A DNA stretch of 64,000 nucleotides, from contig JAPLKG010000010.1 in NCBI GenBank assembly GCA_026388185.1, positions 62,001 through 126,000 on the forward strand, in the 5' to 3' direction. Below are positions 18,425-27,559 of the stretch, piece by piece. Under the pieces are notes generated by a model, which did no database searches, was not told the DNA's origin, and saw only the letters and a program-made list of their open reading frames with translations. The first letter of the stretch is position 1. Every line of letters starts with the position of its first letter. Both the position numbers and the translations under genes were made by a program. The DNA comes from Candidatus Eisenbacteria bacterium (GTDB lineage Bacteria > Eisenbacteria > RBG-16-71-46 > JAFGJU01).

Positions 18425-19310
18425 GGGCACGCGGGTTCAGAGAGAAATGACACGTTGCATTTTCGTCTCGGATCTTCACGGCAACACCGAACGTTATCAG
18501 AAGCTTCTCCGCGTCATCGGCAAAGAGGTTCCCCAGGCCGTCTTCTTGGGAGGTGATCTGCTGCCGTCAGGTCTGAGCCTGCGCAGTTCCCAGGGTTTTT
18601 CTTGCAGTGATTTTGTGGAGGAATATCTCGTCCGGGAGTTCCTTCTGCTGCGGGAGCACATGAAGGGTGTCTATCCCAGGACATTCGTCGTCATGGGAAA
18701 TGACGACGTGCGTTGCTTTGAACCGTCGTTTGTCGACGGTGAAACCAAGGGCGCGTGGGAGTACATTCACAACAGAAAGGTGCCGTTGGAGAGCTTTCAG
18801 GTCTACGGGTACTCCTACGTACCTCCCACTCCCTTTTTGCTGAAGGACTGGGAGCGTTACGACGTGTCGCGTTATGTCGACCCCGGAGGCGTTTCACCTG
18901 AAGAGGGATCACGCTCTGTCTCGGTCCCGGAAGAGGAGAAGAGAAACGCCACGATCAGAGAAGACTTGGATCGATTGGTTGGAGATGACAATCTGGATCG
19001 AGCCGTTTTTCTGTTCCATGCTCCGCCGTACGATTCTGATCTCGACCGGGCGGCCCTGGACGGCAAAATGGTGGATCACGTTCCACTCGACTTGCACGTC
19101 GGAAGCATTGCGATCAGACGGTTCGTCGAGACGCGCCAGCCCTTGCTCACACTTCACGGCCACATACACGAATCGGCCAGGCTGACTCACTCTTGGCGCC
19201 AGCGCCTCGGTCGAACACACGCGTTTTCTGCCGCCCACGACGGCTCGGAGTTGGCCTTGGTCCGTTTCAGTCTCGAGGACCTTGACTCTGCCACTCGTGA
19301 GCTAGTCTAG
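18411..19310 (+). CDS. Calcineurin-like metallophosphoesterase
   Basis: A 299-residue protein with a full ligand set: SDLHGN, GGD-LLP, MGNDDVR, FLFHAPPY and LHGHIHES. That makes it a probably active di-metal phosphoesterase of the YfcE/MJ0936-like group. No signal peptide, so cytoplasmic. The ATG at 18411 overlaps the receiver gene by 14 nt. A second ATG at 18447 begins directly before the first catalytic strand and is an alternative. It is the third gene of the PPDK-N/receiver operon and ends 8 bp from the convergent gene at 19319. It might remove a phosphate or nucleotidyl group placed by its neighbours (inference). Confidence 0.82.
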   Translation: MAVAEGTRVQREMTRCIFVSDLHGNTERYQKLLRVIGKEVPQAVFLGGDLLPSGLSLRSSQGFSCSDFVEEYLVREFLLLREHMKGVYPRTFVVMGNDDVRCFEPSFVDGETKGAWEYIHNRKVPLESFQVYGYSYVPPTPFLLKDWERYDVSRYVDPGGVSPEEGSRSVSVPEEEKRNATIREDLDRLVGDDNLDRAVFLFHAPPYDSDLDRAALDGKMVDHVPLDLHVGSIAIRRFVETRQPLLTLHGHIHESARLTHSWRQRLGRTHAFSAAHDGSELALVRFSLEDLDSATRELV

Positions 19311-19318
19311 TAGACGGC

Positions 19319-22300
19319 TCATTCCGAAGGCAACTCGCGCTTCATCAGTTGCAGCGGTCGTGCCGGGTCCGTGATCGCGCCGATCTTGGCGGCGTACGAC
19401 GTTTTCTGAGCTATGTCTTCGTCCGTCACGACGTGGATATCCAGAAGGCCGGTGGTTCTGTATCCCGTCCGAAGGTAGTTGATCTCCTCGAGGGCCAGAC
19501 TCCATCCTTCCAACCACAGCAAGAGATCCTCGTGTTGTTCCTCGGTCCCCTGGAAGTGGATCAAGATGTCAATGTCGCTGCTGGGCCCGGCCGTGGCGTT
19601 CTTCGTGCTGCCGAAGACATAAAATCCACTGACTCCGAAGCGCTCGGGATCAAGTTGCGAAGCGATGTGCTCGGCCATCTCCAATCTCCATGCCCAGAAA
19701 TTCTCAGACTGTTTTTCGCCATAATATTCCGAAGTCGGAGATGAGCGCATCTCGACCGAGGGTTCCGCCAGAAATCCGATGGCCTCGTCAAGCTCTGCAT
19801 TCATCAACACTCGCAGTATGAGGCCGTCCGTTGCTTTGGGGACTTCGATGAGCTTTATTGTGTCAGACAGGGCTCTGAATTCTGGCAAGACGTCTGGCAG
19901 TATGTTCTTGGCGTGCCTGAAAAAGGCCTCGTTGAAAATTGTTCCCTCGTGGTCGGGATAGAGTGGTAGGTAACGAATCTCTGCCTCGACCAAGTCTTGG
20001 AAAAAGTGTGTGCCGAACGAAAGGTCCGGCAAATACTTTCCCTTCTTGCGAGCGATCTCTATGAGAAGAGCGGTGTTGTTGATGTCCGAATAAGTCACCT
20101 TTACTCCCAACTTGATGTCGCCCTTGCTTCCCCAGCGTCCCGGTCCCATGAGCACGAATTTCCTTCGCGGCAACAGCTTGTTCAGTTTCCCGACGGCCCG
20201 GCCGACGGCGGTCAGCGAGGCCAGGTCGGAAAGTTCATCGTAAGAGCGGGGATCGATGTACACGATGTGAGTGATCTCGGGCATGCGTCCGTTCGAGACG
20301 TATCGATTGGCCGTGAATAGAATTCTCTTCTTTTGAATGTCTTTGGGGATCGGAGCCGGTCTGCTGCCCTCCACGTAACTCTGAGGGCGACATTGCAGCA
20401 AGTAGAAGTCCTTCCCGTCCGATGCGAATTCAATGTCTACTGGCATTCTCAGCTTGCGTTCGAGCAACGTGAGCAAGCCCTGCACCTGGTCGACGAAATG
20501 CGTGTCGCTGATGAGGCCGTCGAACGTCACGACAAGGTCGTCTGCGTCGAAGTCAACGTTCTTCCCGACCGGTTTGCGTATCTGTTGACCGTCAAAGATG
20601 GAGACGATTTTCTCTATCGCCGGAATCTCGTCGCCGGCTTTTCTGAACAGTTCTTTGACCTCGATGGTCTCAAACGTGTTGGTCTTCAGATTGATGACGT
20701 CCACTTTCTTGGGGGCGTAACGCACTATTTCATCGAGAGTGACATTGACTCGGAGGTCGGGCTGGCCTGGCGCGATCAGGACAGGATAGTCGTCGCTCGT
20801 TCGGTCCACGGCGCGCGTTCCAAGTCCGGGAACAAGACGTATCAAACCATCTGTTGCCTTGATGCGCGGTGACCAGCAAAACTCATTTCTACTGAACGCC
20901 ACGCCGGCGAAAGAGGGCATGAAGTAATCTCCTACTTTGGTCCCAACCACCTCCTCGATCATGATGCCCATCTCTTCAGCGAAATCCAGGAGTCCTCGTT
21001 CGGCCCGATAGCTGATGGGGTCGGGTCCGAACACTGAAGCGTACACTTCGGCTATGGCGTCGGTCAGCGCCTCCAGGCGCTCCTGCTTACTACCCTGATT
21101 GGCCAAGAACAGGCTCTTGTATTTTCCCGAGAACGACGAACCGCTTCTATCTTCGAGAAGGCTTGAGCTTCGGACAATGAGAGGCGACCGCTCGAAATCG
21201 TCGAGGACCATGGAGAGCCCCTGTATGATTTCCGTGGAAAACTCGGCGTTCTTGAAGGTCTGGATGACGTGAGGATATTCTAGGCGCACCTGATTTATGT
21301 CTTTGTATTTCTGTTCCAACACCTCGTTGAGGTTGTTGTAAGCCAGAAAACTCGGCAGGCCATCGGACGTGATGTACCAAGTCTTCGGGACCTTGATGTC
21401 GCCGAGAAAGGTCGACTCCTTGCTCGACGTCCTGAGGACTCGTTCCGCCAGAAATAGGCCGGCGCTCTTGCCCCCGAGCTTGCCCTGACTTTCGGGTAAG
21501 TAAAGAATGCGATCCAGAATGTCGTAGAAATCGTCGATCTCGACGAAATCGATGGCGTTGCTGATAAACTGGGGTTGGTCGGAAAGAAAGCGCCTGATAA
21601 GGCTAACCTGAACGCCTCTCTTTGTTGCAGGTGGCAGTCCGATTCCCTCCGGAGCCACGTGGTGGTAGCGCCTGATAGCGTCTATTACCTTTGCGATCGG
21701 AGGATTCTGGTTGGCCAGTTGGGCAAGAAACCCCAAGCGTTCCTCCCGGATCCACTTTTGTATGTTGGAGAGTATCTGCTCGCTGGTGGCGTGCCTGGCG
21801 GCCATTCCGAAGATCTCATCGCTGAGAGTGTCCGAGAGGACCAAGACGTTCTTCTGATAGGGACGGTTGTCGTCGCCGGCAAGACTCTCGTCCCTGCTTC
21901 TCAGGTCGATCACGGACCTCTGCAAAAATTGTTCTGCTTCCTTGATTCCGCTCCAGCAAAGAAAGTTCAACATTCGACGCGAGATGTTCAGGAATAGATC
22001 GTGATCAGTCCGGCGCAAAAGGTTCAAAGCCACTTTCCACTCTTCCACTTTGTGCTCGGAAAGATCTTTGCGGGCAGTCTGGTATTCGTGAAACACTTCT
22101 TTCATCCGGCTGTACACGATGAAGTGGCCCATCCGGTCCACAATGGTGTCGAGCAGCCTGGTTTCCTCCTTCAAGAATGGACCGTCGTCTGCTCGCGGCA
22201 TTTCGCGTGAATAGTAGACGCTGATCGTGCCGACGTTCCGGCCCTCGACGACGATGTCTGCCGACTGTACCCAGGGGGTTTCCTTAAAATTCGGCGAAGT

Positions 22301-22513
22301 GTGGGTTCGACCTCCGAGCGTAACCTTGGCCATGCAATGATCCGGGTACTGCCAACCCGGAGGAATCGCCCTGATGATGCCCCTGCACACTTCATCAATG
22401 TCGGCGTCCGGCCTGTTCAACAACTCTTCAATCTCGTAGAGACAATTCAACTCCTTGGCTCTTTCGCGCAGGAACCATAGCAAGTAATCAGACGATTTCT
22501 TCTGTTCATCCAT
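19319..22513 (-). CDS. GAF-like / PPDK-N type / nucleotidyltransferase fusion, paralogue C
   Basis: A 1064-residue fusion. Residues ~10-150 resemble a GAF sensor (IGTISVYYSREM-like strands and LLDTIVDRMGHF helix). A helical linker follows. Then comes a PPDK-N type domain: GKLGGKSAGL (~350), IVRSSSLLED (~450), and PVDIEF with LLQCRPQS (~705-725), so Lys, Arg, Asp, Glu, Gln and Arg are all retained. The shared module has GPGRWGSKGD (~800) and SFGTHFFQDL. At the C-terminus (967-1064) is an MNT/KNT-like nucleotidyltransferase with G968-S969, D980-I-D982 and D1025, a complete triad. The start overlaps the end of paralogue B by 8 nt (coupled translation). It could nucleotidylate a partner in response to a metabolite (inference). 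Confidence 0.78.
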   Translation of the reverse strand: MDEQKKSSDYLLWFLRERAKELNCLYEIEELLNRPDADIDEVCRGIIRAIPPGWQYPDHCMAKVTLGGRTHTSPNFKETPWVQSADIVVEGRNVGTISVYYSREMPRADDGPFLKEETRLLDTIVDRMGHFIVYSRMKEVFHEYQTARKDLSEHKVEEWKVALNLLRRTDHDLFLNISRRMLNFLCWSGIKEAEQFLQRSVIDLRSRDESLAGDDNRPYQKNVLVLSDTLSDEIFGMAARHATSEQILSNIQKWIREERLGFLAQLANQNPPIAKVIDAIRRYHHVAPEGIGLPPATKRGVQVSLIRRFLSDQPQFISNAIDFVEIDDFYDILDRILYLPESQGKLGGKSAGLFLAERVLRTSSKESTFLGDIKVPKTWYITSDGLPSFLAYNNLNEVLEQKYKDINQVRLEYPHVIQTFKNAEFSTEIIQGLSMVLDDFERSPLIVRSSSLLEDRSGSSFSGKYKSLFLANQGSKQERLEALTDAIAEVYASVFGPDPISYRAERGLLDFAEEMGIMIEEVVGTKVGDYFMPSFAGVAFSRNEFCWSPRIKATDGLIRLVPGLGTRAVDRTSDDYPVLIAPGQPDLRVNVTLDEIVRYAPKKVDVINLKTNTFETIEVKELFRKAGDEIPAIEKIVSIFDGQQIRKPVGKNVDFDADDLVVTFDGLISDTHFVDQVQGLLTLLERKLRMPVDIEFASDGKDFYLLQCRPQSYVEGSRPAPIPKDIQKKRILFTANRYVSNGRMPEITHIVYIDPRSYDELSDLASLTAVGRAVGKLNKLLPRRKFVLMGPGRWGSKGDIKLGVKVTYSDINNTALLIEIARKKGKYLPDLSFGTHFFQDLVEAEIRYLPLYPDHEGTIFNEAFFRHAKNILPDVLPEFRALSDTIKLIEVPKATDGLILRVLMNAELDEAIGFLAEPSVEMRSSPTSEYYGEKQSENFWAWRLEMAEHIASQLDPERFGVSGFYVFGSTKNATAGPSSDIDILIHFQGTEEQHEDLLLWLEGWSLALEEINYLRTGYRTTGLLDIHVVTDEDIAQKTSYAAKIGAITDPARPLQLMKRELPSE

Positions 22514-24263
22514 GACGGATCACTCCTCGGCCGCTCCTTCCATCGACGTTTATTCTCAAAGGACGGGAGAGCCTCACGTGTCTCACAAATTTATCTTCCG
22601 ATATTACGGTCTGACGCGCGAGCCAATCCCAAGCGATCTTGTATTTGTCGAGGTGCTCAACCGAAAAATAGAACACCCGGAAGCTCGTAATGTTGTGGAA
22701 AAAATGTGAGCCTTGGCTGAGCAAAAAGTTCATGTTGGGCAGTGTGGCCTCAACGATGGCTTTCGCGCCCGAAATCTGACCGAAATTGACCGGGATGCCG
22801 CCGGATGGATCGGACGATCCCCATCGGCCGAAGCCGATGAGAAGATAGGGAATGGCGGAGGACGCCAGTTCGTGATTGATTTTCTCCAGTTCCTTGGCTA
22901 TCGCCGGCGTACATCTCACGTCAAAAGTCTCGGGCTTCACGTATATGATATCGCGGAGAGTGTCAATCGCTCCGTTGCCGAGGGCCGCCTCAGAGGCGAC
23001 GACGACGTCTTGTCCGGCCAGTTCGGACAGCGAAACATCTACGACCGCGTCGGAGACTACCATCGGTCTTACTTGAAGAAAGCCGAACCGCGCAGGCTTT
23101 CCGCGAGCCTGATCGAGGGTCAGGGCGAATTCGAGCTCCACCATCCCGCCCAAAGCGTCTTCGCACACTTTGAGAAGTTCTCTTATCAGGTCGTTCAAGG
23201 GTATCTCGTCAAGCCTCAGAATCGGAGCGAAATTGATCAGCCTCGGCCCCTTGTCTCCGACACCAATCACAAGTTTGTCGTCATCGGGCTTGTACGTGGA
23301 AGCGACAAAGCGCAGGGCCTCGTCCTGTTCCGCCGCCGACAGGTCGTACTTGAACATATATTCGACCTCCTTGATCGGGTCATATTCCGGCGGTTCCCCC
23401 ATGTTGATTGCCCAGAAGCCTTTTTGCGTCTCCTTCAGAAGGTCTCTCACCGAGTTGTAGGGCGGGTTCGCCTGAGGATAGGCCGGCGAATAGGACCAGG
23501 CAACGCCCTCGTCGACGATGGTTTTCCCGAGGCCGAGGGCAAGGTTGACGACGCCGTCGCCGGGTTGGGCGGGTCCCATGGGGTAGAAGTTGTAGGAGCG
23601 TGCCACACCCGAAATATGCGGGTAGAAACGCTTATCGCCCAAGCGGCCGACCACCTCCTGAATGATGACGGCCATCTTTTCGTCGGCCGTCGTGTGGCTG
23701 GTGGCGCGGATGTAGTTCTTGGCGTTCTTGAAAAACGTGGAGGCGTAGACGTACTTGATCGCCTCGGCCAGCTTCCTGAAGCGGATGTCGGTATCACGCT
23801 GGTTATTGGGGATCATCTTTGTCACGTACACGCTTGCAAAAGGCTCGAACATTGCGTCCTCGAGCATGCTCGAGGACCTTATTGCCAGCGGCGTGTGTAC
23901 CTGGGCAATGAGTGCCCGCAGGTCGCCGACGAGCTGTGCGGGCAATTCCGCCCGCTGGAAGGCATGAGCTATCAAGTCATCGCGCGTGTCCGAAAAGGCG
24001 ATTTCGTGCAGGTCGTTCTCTTTCACGAAGACATCGAAAAAATCAGTTCCTATCACTGCCAGAGTCGGGATGGTGACGGCGATGTCGGGCATGAACCTGG
24101 GGGCAACCTCTGTCTCAAGGATTTCCCGCATGTAGGCCAAACCCTGCGCCTTGCCGCCGAGCGATCCTGAGCCTATGTACGTAAACTTCTCTTTACCCGT
24201 GAAGAAGTTGCGGTCGAAGGGGGTCAGTCTTTCAAGGTGGGAGCGCTTCATTTTTTCTCGCAT
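22506..24263 (-). CDS. PEP/pyruvate-binding domain protein (PPDK-N type), no phosphohistidine domain, paralogue B
   Basis: A 585-residue protein of the same family as those at 15275 and 19319. Seen in order: GSLGGKAQGL (Lys ~38), LAIRSSSMLED (Arg, ~125), MVELEFA (Glu; the usual preceding Asp is Glu), FLQVRPM (Gln and Arg retained), then FGRWGSSDPSGGIPV and SQGSHFF. No His-swivel or PEP-barrel domain. The frame is open to 24383, but that overlaps the dehydrogenase gene; ATG 24263 (or 24251) is 56 nt after its stop. It ends inside the next gene (8-nt overlap). Order on the - strand is dehydrogenase, paralogue B, paralogue C, likely one transcript. Confidence 0.75.
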   Translation of the reverse strand: MREKMKRSHLERLTPFDRNFFTGKEKFTYIGSGSLGGKAQGLAYMREILETEVAPRFMPDIAVTIPTLAVIGTDFFDVFVKENDLHEIAFSDTRDDLIAHAFQRAELPAQLVGDLRALIAQVHTPLAIRSSSMLEDAMFEPFASVYVTKMIPNNQRDTDIRFRKLAEAIKYVYASTFFKNAKNYIRATSHTTADEKMAVIIQEVVGRLGDKRFYPHISGVARSYNFYPMGPAQPGDGVVNLALGLGKTIVDEGVAWSYSPAYPQANPPYNSVRDLLKETQKGFWAINMGEPPEYDPIKEVEYMFKYDLSAAEQDEALRFVASTYKPDDDKLVIGVGDKGPRLINFAPILRLDEIPLNDLIRELLKVCEDALGGMVELEFALTLDQARGKPARFGFLQVRPMVVSDAVVDVSLSELAGQDVVVASEAALGNGAIDTLRDIIYVKPETFDVRCTPAIAKELEKINHELASSAIPYLLIGFGRWGSSDPSGGIPVNFGQISGAKAIVEATLPNMNFLLSQGSHFFHNITSFRVFYFSVEHLDKYKIAWDWLARQTVISEDKFVRHVRLSRPLRINVDGRSGRGVIRHG

Positions 24264-24318
24264 CGGACTAGACCGCGATGGTTGACAAGGTCGTGGCGGG
24301 AGGACGTCAACACTTCGC

Positions 24319-25605
24319 CTAGAGCCACCCACGATCCTTGCACGCCTGGACCACGCGAGCCACGGCAATGTAATAGGCGGCATCCCGCATACTTAGTTTC
24401 TTCTTCTTTGCGAGTTGCACGATTTCGTTGAATGCAGAAGTCATCCTGACGTCGAGCTTGCCGAGCACCTCGTCCCTCTCCCAGTAGTAGTTCATGTTGC
24501 TCTGGACCTGCTCGAAATAGCTGCAGATGACGCCGCCGGCGTTTGCGAGGAGATCGGGGATCAGAAAAATGTTGCGCTTTGTGATTTCCTCGTCGGCCTC
24601 CGGCGTCACAGGACCGTTGGCTGCCTCGGCGACGATCCTGATGTTCCTGTTCATCTTGCCCACATTGTCTGACGTGATCTGATTCTCTAGGGCGGCGGGG
24701 ATAAGAATCTCCACGTCCTGCTCCATCCAGGCTTCGCCAGGAAGCACTTCGTAACCCATCTCGAGAGCCCGATCCCTCTGTATGCCTCCGAAGGGATCGG
24801 TGATTCGCACCAGAGCCTCGAAATCAACCTCAGGCTTCTTCCTGAAACAGTAGGACGTCTGGTCTTTCTGGTCCCAGCAAGCAACAGAAATCACCTTTCC
24901 ACCCATCTGCTGGAACAGACTGACGGCGGGACGACCGACGTTTCCGAACCCCTGAACGCTGGCTCTTGTTTGCTCGGGTCGGAGCCCGAGTTCCTTCAGA
25001 GCTTCACGAATCGCGAAAACCACGCCGAAACCCGTGGCCTCCTTGCGGCCGAGAGATCCTCCCATGCCTACCGGCTTGCCGGTGATAAAACCGGGAGTCT
25101 TCTGTCCGCGAATGACCTCGAGTTCATCAAGCATCCACAGCATGTGTTGACTGGTGGTCATGACGTCGGGGGCGGCAACGTCCACAAGAGGCCCCAAGTC
25201 TCTGGAAATCTGACGCACCCAGCCACGGCACAATCGTTCCTGCTCTTTCATGCTCAGATTGTGAGGGTCGCAGACCACCCCACCGTTACTACCACCCAAC
25301 GGGAGGTCAACCACCGCACACTTCCAGGTCATCCACATGGCCAGAGCGCGAATGATGTCTATCGTCTCTTGAGGATGAAAGCGGATCCCGCCCTTTCCGG
25401 GGCCTCGAGCATCGTTGTGCTGGACCCGAAAACCACGAAAAATCTTCACGCTCCCGTCGTCCATTCGAACGGGTATGCTGAATTGGATCTCCCTCGCGGG
25501 ATAACGCAGGAATTCTCTGGTCGCTTCGTCCAGCTCGAGCATCTCTGCAATCTTGTCAAACTGGGCCTGCGCCATTCTGAAAGGATTGAACGACTTGCCA
25601 CTCAT
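24319..25605 (-). CDS. Glutamate dehydrogenase-like protein with catalytic Lys replaced by Asn
   Basis: A 428-residue ELFV dehydrogenase homologue. Substrate-binding Lys71 (GPGKGGIRFHP) and Lys95 (MTWKCAV) are present, as is the Asp of AAPDVMTTSQ and a nucleotide loop GFGNVG. The active-site signature, normally GG-[SAG]-K-GG, reads LPLGGSNGGV: position 107 is Asn (AAC, 25285-25287). In glutamate dehydrogenases this Lys is essential. The protein may therefore be a regulatory pseudo-subunit, as known for hetero-complex GDH in Thermus, or use another substrate. It heads the - strand operon with PPDK-N paralogues B and C. A promoter lies at 25752-25781. Confidence 0.85.
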   Translation of the reverse strand: MSGKSFNPFRMAQAQFDKIAEMLELDEATREFLRYPAREIQFSIPVRMDDGSVKIFRGFRVQHNDARGPGKGGIRFHPQETIDIIRALAMWMTWKCAVVDLPLGGSNGGVVCDPHNLSMKEQERLCRGWVRQISRDLGPLVDVAAPDVMTTSQHMLWMLDELEVIRGQKTPGFITGKPVGMGGSLGRKEATGFGVVFAIREALKELGLRPEQTRASVQGFGNVGRPAVSLFQQMGGKVISVACWDQKDQTSYCFRKKPEVDFEALVRITDPFGGIQRDRALEMGYEVLPGEAWMEQDVEILIPAALENQITSDNVGKMNRNIRIVAEAANGPVTPEADEEITKRNIFLIPDLLANAGGVICSYFEQVQSNMNYYWERDEVLGKLDVRMTSAFNEIVQLAKKKKLSMRDAAYYIAVARVVQACKDRGWL

Positions 25606-25751
25606 TGAGCCATTCCTTTCTCTTCAATGGGTCCCTCGACGGGCATCCACGACTATTGTGTCCATGCAAGCCCACATGCACGGCCATGAAAGCCCTCCCA
25701 TGTTGCGATGGGACTGGCGAGCTTGACTCTCGTAGTCATAATCAGTCTAAC

Positions 25752-25781
25752 AAGATACCCTCTGGCGCCCTCCGGTGTCAA
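25752..25781 (-). promoter_or_regulatory. Sigma70-like promoter for the - strand GDH/PPDK-N operon
   Basis: On the - strand, TTGACA (25781-25776), an 18-nt spacer and TATCTT (25757-25752). The leader to the ATG at 25605 would be about 140 nt. Confidence 0.6.
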
Positions 25782-25894
25782 GAAACGATTCCAGGGCAGG
25801 CCTCTCAAGGCGTGAGGGTATCCTCCGCAACTGCTCTTACGACTGCGCCCGTGTTTCGCGACTTTCCTCACAGAACATGAAGGACGAAAATCCT

Positions 25895-25923
25895 TTGACT
25901 CGTCCACTGAGGATGATTACAAT
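25895..25923 (+). promoter_or_regulatory. Sigma70-like promoter for gdhA
   Basis: TTGACT (25895-25900), a 17-nt spacer and TACAAT (25918-25923). The transcript would start near 25930, about 84 nt before the gdhA start. Confidence 0.65.
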
Positions 25924-25926
25924 TGA

Positions 25927-27375
<1,449 letters not shown>

Positions 27376-27398
27376 ACTGAGACCAAAATCATGGAGCG

Positions 27399-27431
27399 AA
27401 AGGTGCGGAAGGCCAATCTTTCCGCACCTTT
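27399..27431 (+). terminator. Hairpin terminator after gdhA
   Basis: A 12-bp perfect stem (AAAGGTGCGGAA at 27399-27410 with TTCCGCACCTTT at 27420-27431) and a 9-nt loop, 23 nt after the gdhA stop. The following T-run is weak. Confidence 0.7.
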
Positions 27432-27559
27432 CTGTTGTTGGCAGACTTGACGTGGCGCGCTGGGTTAAACGGCCGGGCCTCGCAAGCTTGACCTGGCGGA
27501 CTCATGTGACTATGCTGCGGAAGATGGCGGCTTCCGGTTATCCTGAGTCCGGGGTTCAC

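Noticed and set aside
22713-24170. 485-residue + strand frame opposite PPDK-N paralogue B
   Set aside because: Antisense shadow; the - strand frame carries all family motifs.
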